Source of the DNA: Massariosphaeria phaeospora
Lineage: Eukaryota > Ascomycota > Dothideomycetes > Pleosporales
DNA length: 64,000 bases
NCBI GenBank assembly: GCA_011032825.1
Contig: JAADJZ010000011.1
Coordinates: 310,001-374,000, forward strand
Reading direction: 5' to 3'
The notes under the pieces are model-generated. The model was not told the DNA's origin, searched no databases, and saw nothing but the letters and a program-made list of their open reading frames with translations. Below are positions 54,538 through 64,000 of the stretch, one piece after another. Positions within the stretch are counted from its first letter, which is position 1. Every line of letters begins with the position of its first letter. Made by a program: the position numbers and the translations under genes.

Positions 54538-56820
54538 GAGGGGCGTATAACCGTTCTGGTCGTGGTTGGGGTATTTGATTGTTGTATGAGGGAATGGGAT
54601 GTGCGGTGTGGTATGGATGTCGCAGATTGCTCGTGGGCAAGCCGAAGGAGGTCTCTGATTGAAGGCAGGGCTCTGGGGGAGTCGGATGAGTTATCTCGAT
54701 AACGAGCATACATACGGATAGACAGAAGTGTACAAATTGGGAAGAGGACTAGATGCTTTATATGTAGCTGAGTATATGTAGCTGAGATGTTCGGTTGGGC
54801 CTGAGGGCCTGCGTTTGCGGGACAGCGTGCTGGGAATACAAACTACCAGGACTGACGGATCCGCCAGCTAATGGAAAACAGAGCTGTAATACTTGGACTG
54901 ATTTACCTGAGCTAGCCGTTGCTACCCAAATGAACTACTACCTAGAGTACCTTGTGGCAAATCAACGCTGTGATGAGATATGACGAATGCACCGAAAGAA
55001 AGATGACATTCGTACTCAACGTGATTCAATGTCTTGTTGAGAGGACAGAAGACTGAAGAGCTAGAAGTGGAGATAGACTGCAAGTCCTACTGTACGTTAA
55101 TTGATGTCCACCACGACTATGGGTGTTGGGAGAATGAGAAGAGTAAAACGATGCCTATCACTAGCGGAGATCGTAAACGGATCCTTAGTCCGCCTAGCAC
55201 CAGTAATAGTAGAGACGATAGACTATTCGCAGGCCTCATGAGGCCCAGTTTACGCCGCTGTTGCGCTTGCCTTTACCACGCGCACATCCTTCGCTTTCCT
55301 CCCGGGTGATAAAGCGAGTAAGCGGTAAAGAATCACCTTTGCTGTAGGAAGGCACAGACACCTAGAAGTTTCATCTTTCCTCTTACCCTCGCCAATAAGT
55401 GACGATCGAGAGACAGCGCTGCTGCACGAAGGGTTGAGTGTATTGAGATGCCACAGGCGCCAGCGGAGCTTCAATCTGAGAGCATAGACAGGTGCGTTTA
55501 GCAGCTGGATCCTCTTGCTGGGTCGACAGCTGCTGGCTTCGGTATAGTGGACTGCCAAAGCGCAAGTTGCCTGGTGTCGATTGCAACCCCTGCAGCCTTA
55601 AAGATGAGATGATCGCCTTGAGCATACCACGGAACTCGCTCCGCTCTCTTGAGTGAGAGAACCTCCTCGGTCGGTCGCCGGCGCAACGCCCAGACCTCCG
55701 ATTTGCGCGCTTGGACCACACTTTCCACTTCAGCAGCCCACAGTCGCCATACTACCGCCTTTTCCTAATTACCTATTCTATATATATTTATACATTCTCA
55801 AAATCTTCATACAAGTGTACTATGCGCTGGCCAGTATGGGTCTGCGTCAATAGGGCTGCCACAAAGATACTTCGGATCGTCCGGGGAAAACCAGCGTAGT
55901 AGATACCACCTATCGTAAACGGCTGGCCTCTTAGGGGGTTTCAGCATTCGTCACTCGTGTTAGGTTTTTGCTCCTGGGTTCGGGTCCCACATAGGTCATA
56001 TCTTTTTTCTTTTTGCCAATTTTAGGTCCACTATCCAATCCACAACACCACCCACCCAGCGACCCGGCTGGTAGGGCTACTGGCAAGGTAACGAAAGCTC
56101 GTGGCGGTGACTATTGCTGTGTTGTTGTAGGCGATGCAGCCACGTATACGCTCTGTACAGTGTCAGCTAGATTAGATCGTCAACCTCACCCCACCTCGCC
56201 ACTAGAGCCAAACACGGGTATTTCTGCGATATATAGAAGAGTGGAACGCGACCTTGTGGAAGGAAATCGAAATAGCCACGGCTTATAAGATATCTATGAC
56301 TATGCTCGTCTTTTGCGCTTTTGCGCTTATGCGCTTCTTATGCACACTTATTTACGCTATGAGACAGTGGCAGAAAGGCACGAAGACATGTTGATAGAAA
56401 CTGAAAAAGGTAGATAGTACGACTTAGAAGAAACAGTACAGAAGTAGAACAGTTGACGAAACAGGTCATTATTATTCATGAATTATTAGCTACTTATAAG
56501 AGATCCGTGATTGCGAGGCGGCAGATAGACGGCTACATGTGAGGGATTCCAAGCAAGTGAGAGAGACCTAAGCAACGTGTAGTTTTCATGATTTCCAAAG
56601 CGGTGGTGGTGGGAAAAGGTGTGGTAAGAGTGATCTGTCGAAGTGACGTGACGTTGGAAAATTGCAGGTGAGGTCTGATCTGTAGACGGCCGTGCTATAC
56701 CCGACACGGCTTAGCGTTGCACGGACCGAAATCTCGAAGTCCCGCCGAACTTTGACCTCTAAACTTTTCGCGGCTCGCAAAACCACAGCGAAAAGCGAAA
56801 AGCGAAAGGCATGACATGAC
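54538..56820. other. Intergenic upstream of Urb1
   Basis: About 2.3 kb with no supported gene. Short ORFs occur on both strands without family features. A tRNA T-arm-like sequence near 55972-55988 is followed by a T-run, but no cloverleaf can be drawn. The right end should contain the Urb1 promoter. Confidence 0.45.
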
Positions 56821-59800
56821 ATGATCATGGGCAAAAGAACAGCCTACGAGGCCAATCCCAAGGCTCCACACGATGAGCGACACCAAAAGCGCCAAAGAGT
56901 TGAGAATTCGCTCGAGCGCAACGCTCCTGCTGCCGTTGGTGAGCTGCAGGTTACCACGGCGCGACAGTTGCAGGAGGCCCTCGTCTTCGACCAGGGCTCG
57001 GCCGCTGGCTTCCGGAGCGGTAATGAGTCTGCTGCGCAGTCTGTGGCTATCGCTGACTTGTGCAGGTCTTGCGCTGTTCAAGAAATTCCTCGATTCCATC
57101 TTGTACTCAACCGACGACGACGACCTCCCCCGCAAGCGAGCTATCCTCCGCGAATACCTTGACACGCAGAAAGGCAAAGGGCAAGCCGACAAGGACACGT
57201 CTTTCTTGCCAAACTTCATCCTGGGCTGGGACTATGCCGTCGAGAGCAACTTCGAGGCGCTGATTTCCCTGGTGACAGCCGCCCTCGCGCTTCTGGCCAA
57301 GGTCTTCTCCAGCCACGCCGACTTCCTCGACTATGGGACGCTGTTGTGCAAAGCTGTTCTGCAGCCATCTGTCGCTCGGCGGCTGGTCCGCAGTCTGTCA
57401 GCAGCACCGCACCAGGAAAGCATCATCTCACCGGCGTTGCGACTGCTCACTGAGCTGACTAGGTTCAACGAGGGCGCCTTCGCCAAAGGAGTCTATGCGA
57501 AGAAAGACTTTACACTTGAGCCGAGGATTCTGGGGCGGAATATTGCACTGTGGAGGGACGCAAAATCAGACCCTGGAGCGGACCTGCAACGCAAGCCAAG
57601 TGTGAGGATCACAGCAACCCGATATCTGCTGACCCACCTGAGATACCAAGATGAGCTTGCGAAACGGGAGATTTTGTCGAACACGAACATTGTGCGCGCC
57701 GTGTTCGACAACGTGCATGCTGATCCGCCCTTCCTGCTCTACGAGATCTTCAACGTCTTTACGCACCATGTATTTGAGGACAAGACCATTGAGCGACAAG
57801 TCAAGAGCCGAATTCTGACTGGAAGAGCACTCTCACACATCGCTGCTCTCTACCGGGCCGAGGCTAACAAGGGTGCTATCCCCCAGGGCCACAAAGCTCC
57901 GGACGAACTGGCTCATGATTTTCTGTGCAAGGTGTGCACTTCACCGAGCTATGGTGTCATGCTCCGTTCCAACGGCTTATATCCATGGGCAAACGACGAC
58001 GATGACGGGGACGCTGTCATGGAAGATGCTGAAGATCTTGGCATAGACAATGGAGCGGACCTTGCCGGGACTGTTGAAGAACAGGCCCCAGTGCGGAATG
58101 TCATACTGGGAGAGTTCATACAAACACTCAGACCCTACGCCAACACGTTACAACAGGAACTGGTGATTGCTATTTTCAAAGCAAACCCAGAGCTTGTGGC
58201 CGACTACTTCGTTCAGAAGCAGGATTTCAATTATGACCCAAAACTGACCTCTACGTGGATTGGCTTCTCATCCTTCCTATACCAGACGATTGAGCTACCT
58301 GTTCCTGCCTTTTTTGGCGTAAGACGGTCGTATCGCGCCCACCCACCACCGATTTCAACCCTTCTTCAAAGCATCCTGCCGCAACCGCTAACTCAACAGG
58401 TGCTGATAAGATGCTTAAACCACAGCTCAGGCTTGATCAATATCTTCGCGGTCCGCGTACTAGTTGTCGCATTCCAAAAGCTTCGGGCAGTATCGCAAGA
58501 AATGAATACTGCAGCTATCACGAAACCATCACGATCATGGCAACAGGCACGCCAGCGCCTAGTCACGGCCTTCTCCCAACGCTGTCCGCCAATGAAGGCT
58601 GTCACTCTAGCATCTAAGAAGCCGAACTATCAGAAGGATATGACACGGGAAGCAATCACGAGATTGCTGCGGCTTTATTATGAAGTAACGCCTCAAGTAG
58701 CCCTTCAAGAGAAATTCGATGTCTCCGTTCCTTTATGCAATGCGCTAGTTCGTGCGGAGCAATCGACAGAGGCTCTAGAAGACAAATCGTTCCGTGTCTT
58801 AGAGCTCGAGCACTGGATACAAATAGCGAGCTACTCGCCCACGACACGCTGGTGGCAGAAGAACAGTAAGATCTCACTGTCTGAAGTGTATCAAATTCTA
58901 AGACAAGGTTTAGAACCACTTCGACATTCGCCTTTCACCACACTGCTCAAGCTCGTTGCAGCATCGCCAGCGGACCCATTATACGCCGGTGTCAGAACGC
59001 TTCTTCTTGCCATACTGCGGGAGAAAGACATCATTCGAATAAGACCATCGCCCAATGCTCTTGACGCTCTTATTGCGAGCCTTGGAGCAGCATGCAGTAC
59101 ATCCGCTCCGTCTAACGAGGTCCTGGACTTCCTGGATGATTGTTGCGGGCGCTTCCTCAGAGGACCGATAAGATATATTGACGATCTAGATTCCGTTCGG
59201 GCGCGTGTGCCAGCGTCGGATGCTCCGATGGAACTCATTCCCGTAACTCCCCTTCTGATGACCTTTGTCGAACAATGGCCATTCAAGGGCGGAAAAGCCG
59301 AGAGTAATAGTACGGGTGAGCCCCTTGCGCAATGGTTATCGAAGCTTTTATATTTGCTGAAGCTTATCGGTGAGGATGAGGCGGTGCTTGGACTCGTACG
59401 TGATTCTCTCGTTGAATCGGCCGATGCAGCATATCAAGGTGTGCTCAGAGACTCCTTCCTTTGGAAAATGGGCAAAGAGAAGGCAAAGGAAGCTTTGAAG
59501 CTAGCCACGGGTGCAGATTTTAGCGGCTCAGAGCGGTCCAGTATATCTCCCGTGCCACCGGTCCAGCCGGAAGAGCCCAAGAAACCTGCTGCAACGGTTG
59601 AGTTGGAACTCCCCCCTCAAGAAGACGAGAAGCACGCTGGGCTCACCCGATGGAAGAAGAAGGACATGGACGAGTCTATCGATGATGGAGATGTTGGGAA
59701 TTTACTGCTATGTCTCTGCTCAAAGCATACAGAAATCCGTTTACAAGCTGTTCGCAGCATCCGCCAACTCATGGCGAATATTGATGTAAGCCATGTACCT

Positions 59801-60494
59801 GCGTACTTCCACGTCCGGTCAACTCACTAATATTGCGCAGATAGCGGAAGACTCTAACCTTTTACAACTGAAAGTCCTGCTTGGCGAGGCGGTCGAAACG
59901 GCACAAAAGACTGTCGAAGCAAAAGCTTTCCCATATGTCGGGGGTGTATTCGCTGCCCGATGCGTGAGTGTCTTAGCCGATCCGACACATTTCCTTTTTC
60001 CAAAAATCAACCATTTCCTCATGAGGGGCCCAATCTGGACCGTCGAGAATTTGCTACGCTACTTTGGACGCATTGTTATCAACAGTCCACCTGATGAGGA
60101 CGGACACTACAACAAGGAAGTTGAGTGGTACCTCGATTACCTCGTTGATTGTCTGCGCACGGCAGAAGACATGGAAATATTTAGGACAAACAACATCATT
60201 GAGCGGCTTCTAACGTTCTATGCGTCACACTCGTGCGCAATCGCGGCAAAAGAGAAGATTGTGCGCTTGCTACTGAGGGCAGCCGCTGTCGGAGGAAGCA
60301 CGACGCTCATCACGAGATGCGGGCTCGTGGGTTGGATCAAGATTAGGCTAGACAACGATGACCATCGCCATCGGATGCTCAGGCAACTGGCTGCTCGGCT
60401 TTGGGGGACTTGCGATCAGGGCAAGGTCAATGACTGGGGCTGCGAGGCAGTGGGAGACACGATTGCAGGGCTGGTTAAGGCGGGCACAAACTAG
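56821..60494 (+). CDS. URB1: Ribosome biogenesis protein Urb1 (Npa1)
   Basis: Urb1/Npa1 is a nucleolar HEAT-repeat scaffold of early pre-60S particles. Exons 56821-57019, 57066-59785 and 59841-60494 give 1190 residues; introns of 46 and 55 bases are GT-AG (GTAATG and GTAAGC donors). The start is ATGATCATGGGC, so the Met may be at 56821 or 56827. The N-terminal part is basic (HQKRQRVENSLER), then the Npa1 domain: LALFKKFLDSILYST, SFLPNFILGWDYAVES, ILSNTNIVRAVFDNVHADPP and YPWANDDDDGDAVMEDAEDL. The C-terminal NopRA1-type region has WTVENLLRYFGRIVINSPPD, MEIFRTNNIIERLLTFYASH and ends VGDTIAGLVKAGTN. It is shorter than yeast Urb1 (1764), as seems common in filamentous fungi. Confidence 0.9.
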
Positions 60495-61339
60495 AAGGTC
60501 TGGAGGCGTGGGGAAAGGACTGATGATGCATGGGTATTTTGATAGCAGCTCGTAGTTGGCTCTTCCCTACGAAGGACGCGGCAATTATAATCGATCTGGT
60601 GAACAGCTAGAATGACAGCGGGCAGCGTGGAAGTGGGCAGGCCCGGTTCATCCATGGCTCCATGGACACCAGCCACGTGCTTGCGCCATGCGTCGGAGCG
60701 GAAGAACGAGTCACCGGGCCTGGTCCAAGCGCGTCTGAGGGACTGCATCACCTCCGCAACCTCGCAGCCCGCCTGCTCAACACACAACCGCCCCAGCAGC
60801 CATTTTAGCCTCGACCCCAATTCTACGTACAGAAACAACCCTCAACACCTAGTTTTAGCTTATTCGCCGCCATACGCTCCCCGCCGCATTGCTCTCTGTA
60901 ACCGCAATACCTTCTCCGCCTCACAGCAACACCCGCAAGCGCCTCTCTGGTACGTCTTGTTTCTGAGCCGCTGCCCCAGCTTGGATCTCAAACATTGTCG
61001 CACCCGCCCAGGGCCATCTGTGCTCCGCCACGTGCTAATTGACATGAAGCTCAGCTTCCCCAGTCGCGCCAAGGCTTTCCTTGCTCTCTTCGATCCAGCA
61101 TAGCGTCCTACGAATTATCGCCAACCTCACCGGCTCCGAGTTGAAGCATCTATTGATTGCCCACCAATTGGTCGCCACGTGCTCGGCTTGCCTCCAAGGC
61201 AGCCTCCACCGACAGCTGTCGGTGGCTCAGCAGTCGCGCAAACACACCCCTCCCCGCCACACAACCACCGTCCTCGAACCGAACGCCCCTGTTCTCACCC
61301 CCAGCCGCCTCGCGCAAGCGGACTTGCCGTATTGCCAAC
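60495..61339. other. Intergenic upstream of the eIF4E-binding gene
   Basis: No gene is supported here. ORFs of about 100-160 codons at 60612-61103 and 61081-61401 look random. The stretch before 61340 should be the promoter and 5' leader of the next gene. Confidence 0.45.
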
Positions 61340-63922
61340 ATGAGCGGCCCTACATACACGGTAGAGCAGCTGCACTACCTGAAAGAGTCTCCCCTTGTTA
61401 AAAAGCCCGATGGCCTGCCGTCTATCTTACAGTGGATGGACGTGCCTCCAGACCAAAACATTAGTAACAACACAAACATCAATCCGCCAACCCGACGTCC
61501 GCGACGCGAGGAAGCCCCTGCCGCAGGTGAGCCCCGCGTGGACCGTCCCGGTCTACTCACCCAGATGGGCCATTTCGGCAGACGCGCCAGCATGCGTAAG
61601 TCTGCGCAACAAAGGCCACGTTCTTGCTACTAATCCTCAATGCTAGAACCCGAAGACACGGTGCTTGGCCCACCGAAACTGGCGTTTACGTCCGCATCAC
61701 GAGCTACGACAAAGGGTACCGAGCAGGCGAAGGAGCGGACTGCCATCACCTCTGCTGATGGTGACCATCTGGGCGACCGGTTTCCGCGCGAGCGGTGGAC
61801 ACGCGACCGCGAGGGCGACCGGGCCCGCGAGAAACCAGGCTTCGCGAATGGACGACGGCCCGCGCGTGAGGATGGAGAAGGATGGATGGATGTGAAGGGT
61901 CGCAAGAGCTTAGGCCAGGAAGACTTTGACCGAGGCTTTGGCCGCAACGGCGATCGCGACAAAGCTCAAAAGGACGAGGACGCCGGCGCCCCGACCCGCC
62001 GCATTGCTCGGGACAAGTTCGATCGGTGGGGCCGCCGCGACGACACACCTGCGAAGGAAGGAGAAGGAACCAAGTTCGCAGGCGCAGGCCAGGGCGGCTG
62101 GCGTGACCGCGAGCGGGACCGTGACCGCGACTGGTCCAGAGGCACCAAGGTCGAAGAAGACCCCGAGTGGATGGACGCTGCGCCAGGCAAGAAGGAGAAC
62201 AAGCCCCGCACCCAGGAGGATTTCCAGCGGTGGAAAGAGCAGATGAAAGCCAACCAGACGCCCGCCGAAGAAAAGGAGGAGCCGAAGCTCGACCTTCCAG
62301 TGGAGGACCCCGTGCGGGCGGCGACATCAGTGCACCCGCCCTTGGCGACGCCCATGACACCCTCTGCTTTGGAGCCGAGTCAAGGCATCCTGTTTGGAAA
62401 CTGGGGGCGCGAAAAGGTGACTGACACGAACGCATCGGACACTGTTACGGCAAAGCCCAAGCCGGACAAGAAATCCAGATTCATGGACATGTTTGCGAAA
62501 CCAGAAGAGCCTGCGCCACCAAGTCTGCCTGCCCCGGTCCCTGCCTCTCCTGGACCCGCGGTCGACGCGGATAAAGAAGGCTTCCAGCGCATTCTGCAAA
62601 TGCTCGGTGGTGCTAGCATCGCCACACCCCAGGTCGCCCAGCCAAGCGTCGCTGCGCCGACCAACGGCTCGAGGCACGGGGGCATTCTTGACTTTGTGCA
62701 GCAGTCTCCGCGCGAGGAACCACAAGAGAGGTTGCCCCCACGCCAGCATGGCTCACGCACGCTTGAGCACCAGGCTATACTGGAGAACATTCTCACCCCA
62801 CGACCAGCGGGTCCGGAGAGCCGGCCGCCTCAGCAAGCAAGATACAATACCATATCGCCAGACAATGCTTTCTTGGAGCAGTATGGCCCTCCACGACTGG
62901 ACTCAAACCGCCATGCAGACGAATTCTCGATGCAACAGCCTCCATCTAGGAACACCAATGCTCAAGAGGCCAATCTAGCTGCTGTCCTCAACAACCGCGC
63001 GAGGGAGGAGGCGAACGCCCAAGCTAAGTCGCGCGAGCGGAGCTTCCTTCTTGATCTCATGAAGCAGACATCATCCCGCGTCACGCCGCCACAGCTGCTC
63101 AATCATAATATTCCTCGCCCACCACCAGAGAATCAGAACCTGGCCTTCTACGATCAGCCTCAACGTCAACAGGTGCAGCCCAAGGGCCGAGGGGGTCTCC
63201 CTTCTTTGTTCATGGAAGAGTCACGCATGTTTGCTGAGAATGAGATGATGCTGCGTCGTGAAGCTGAGCGCCGCGAGCAACAGCTCCGGGATGCGAGCTT
63301 CCGTGAACTCAATTTGCAGCAGCAACAGCAAGAAGCTATGCGTAATAGGAACCGTATGCAGCAGATGGGTATCAACCACGACGATCCCGCACTAGCAGGT
63401 CTCCAGCGTCGCACCACGGCTGGTGAGATTCCGCGCCAGATGACTAACATGGGTATCCCTTCTCAATCGATTCCCGAAATGCCATACATGGGTCCGGGAC
63501 GTCAGCCAGGAATGCCGCCAACCTCTCAGGAGCGTTCTAACATTGCGCCCCCACCTGGTTTTGGCGGCCCGGCGATGCGTCAACCTCCTGGTTTGGTGGG
63601 CGGCCCCGGTCCGCAACAGCGAATGGGTCCTGATCCGAACATGAGCTTCTCTGCCGGAAACACTCCTCTAGGCCATCCACCAGGCTTTGCTCCGTCAGGA
63701 AATATGCGTGGTAACATGTTTCCCGTTCCGGGCGGTGTAGGAATTGGTGGCAACGGTATGCAAGGACCACCGCAAGGCTACTTTCCTCCGCCTGGCTATG
63801 GACCGCCCATGGGTGCCCCGCGTGGCGGCGAAGACCTGCGCATGATGTACGAGCAGCAGTTAGGCGTTCCGAATCCGAGGCAGCAGCCGGGCAGACCTGG
63901 ACCACCACCGAACATGTACTAG
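61340..63922 (+). CDS. Probable eIF4E-binding translation regulator (4E-T/Eap1-like)
   Basis: The product is 843 residues from exons 61340-61595 and 61647-63922, joined over a 51-base intron (GTAAGT donor, ATGCTAG acceptor). It starts MSGPTYTVEQLHYLKESPLV: Tyr6 and Leu11 form a YxxxxL eIF4E-binding core, followed by KPDGLPSILQWMD as in fungal proteins of this class. The middle is Arg/Asp/Glu-rich (DREGDRAREK; RDRERDRDRDWSRG). Later parts have RILQMLGGAS, LEHQAILENILTPRP and RSFLLDLMKQT, then a Gln-rich coil and a Pro/Gly/Met-rich tail ending PGPPPNMY. Such proteins bind the cap-binding factor and repress or localise mRNA. Family placement is by motif only; no further domain was found. Confidence 0.75.
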
Positions 63923-64000
63923 ACACGAGTTGCCGCCACCCCGTTGATGTGATGTTTGGGTGCGAGGCAGGTGCTGAAGAAGACTAGCTGTCCATATTTT
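63923..64000. other. 3' flank of the last gene
   Basis: The last 78 bases follow the stop of the eIF4E-binding gene and show no feature. Confidence 0.6.

Noticed and set aside
55925..56005. tRNA-like T-arm (GGGTTCGGGTCCC) followed by a T-run
   Set aside because: Only a weak acceptor pairing with CACCTAT upstream could be drawn, the D and anticodon arms do not form, and the length is about 90 bases.

Overview
The window looks like a chromosome segment from a filamentous ascomycete (Pezizomycotina; a dothideomycete fits best). The evidence is short GT-AG introns of about 46-90 bases, fungal-type versions of SreA, Rpn1, Rio2, Tvp15, Urb1, the cytochrome P450 reductase and a Furry/Tao3 protein, and an AT-rich transposon graveyard with the signature of repeat-induced point mutation (RIP).

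Bases 1 to about 15,216 are an AT-rich, gene-free island of dead transposons. From left to right it holds the 3' part of a Ty3/gypsy retrotransposon (zinc-binding and core integrase, chromodomain, polypurine tract, right LTR); half of a pogo-type transposon broken by that retrotransposon; a complete but dead pogo element (3431-5280); unclassified repeat sequence; a 437-base foldback MITE (7488-7924); a long broken reading frame; a Mutator-like (MULE) element with about 80-base terminal inverted repeats (9633-12993); and a second complete pogo element (13008-15216) that carries its own nested insertion. Stops fall mostly where Trp, Gln or Arg codons are expected, as C-to-T change on either strand predicts.

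From about 15.3 kb the composition changes sharply. A transition zone (15.7-18.9 kb) carries small unknown genes: a 2EXR/F-box-like protein, a protein with an internal tandem duplication, and a two-exon 194-residue protein. Housekeeping genes follow: eIF2B alpha (minus), the iron-responsive GATA factor SreA (minus), Golgi protein Tvp15 in seven exons (minus), a hypothetical protein (minus), proteasome subunit Rpn1 (minus) divergent from ribosome-assembly kinase Rio2 (plus), a two-RRM RNA-binding protein (minus), NADPH-cytochrome P450 reductase (minus), the giant cell-morphogenesis protein of the Furry/Tao3/Mor2 family (plus), Urb1/Npa1 of 60S ribosome assembly (plus), and a probable eIF4E-binding protein (plus).

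There is no operon-like arrangement. Themes are translation and ribosome assembly (eIF2B alpha, Rio2, Urb1, eIF4E-binding protein), protein turnover (Rpn1), iron and haem-linked metabolism (SreA, P450 reductase) and polarised growth or secretion (Furry protein, Tvp15). Exon boundaries were placed by eye from splice signals, frame continuity and remembered family conservation; none was tested against transcripts. No rRNA, convincing tRNA, CRISPR array or bacterial-type mobile element was seen.
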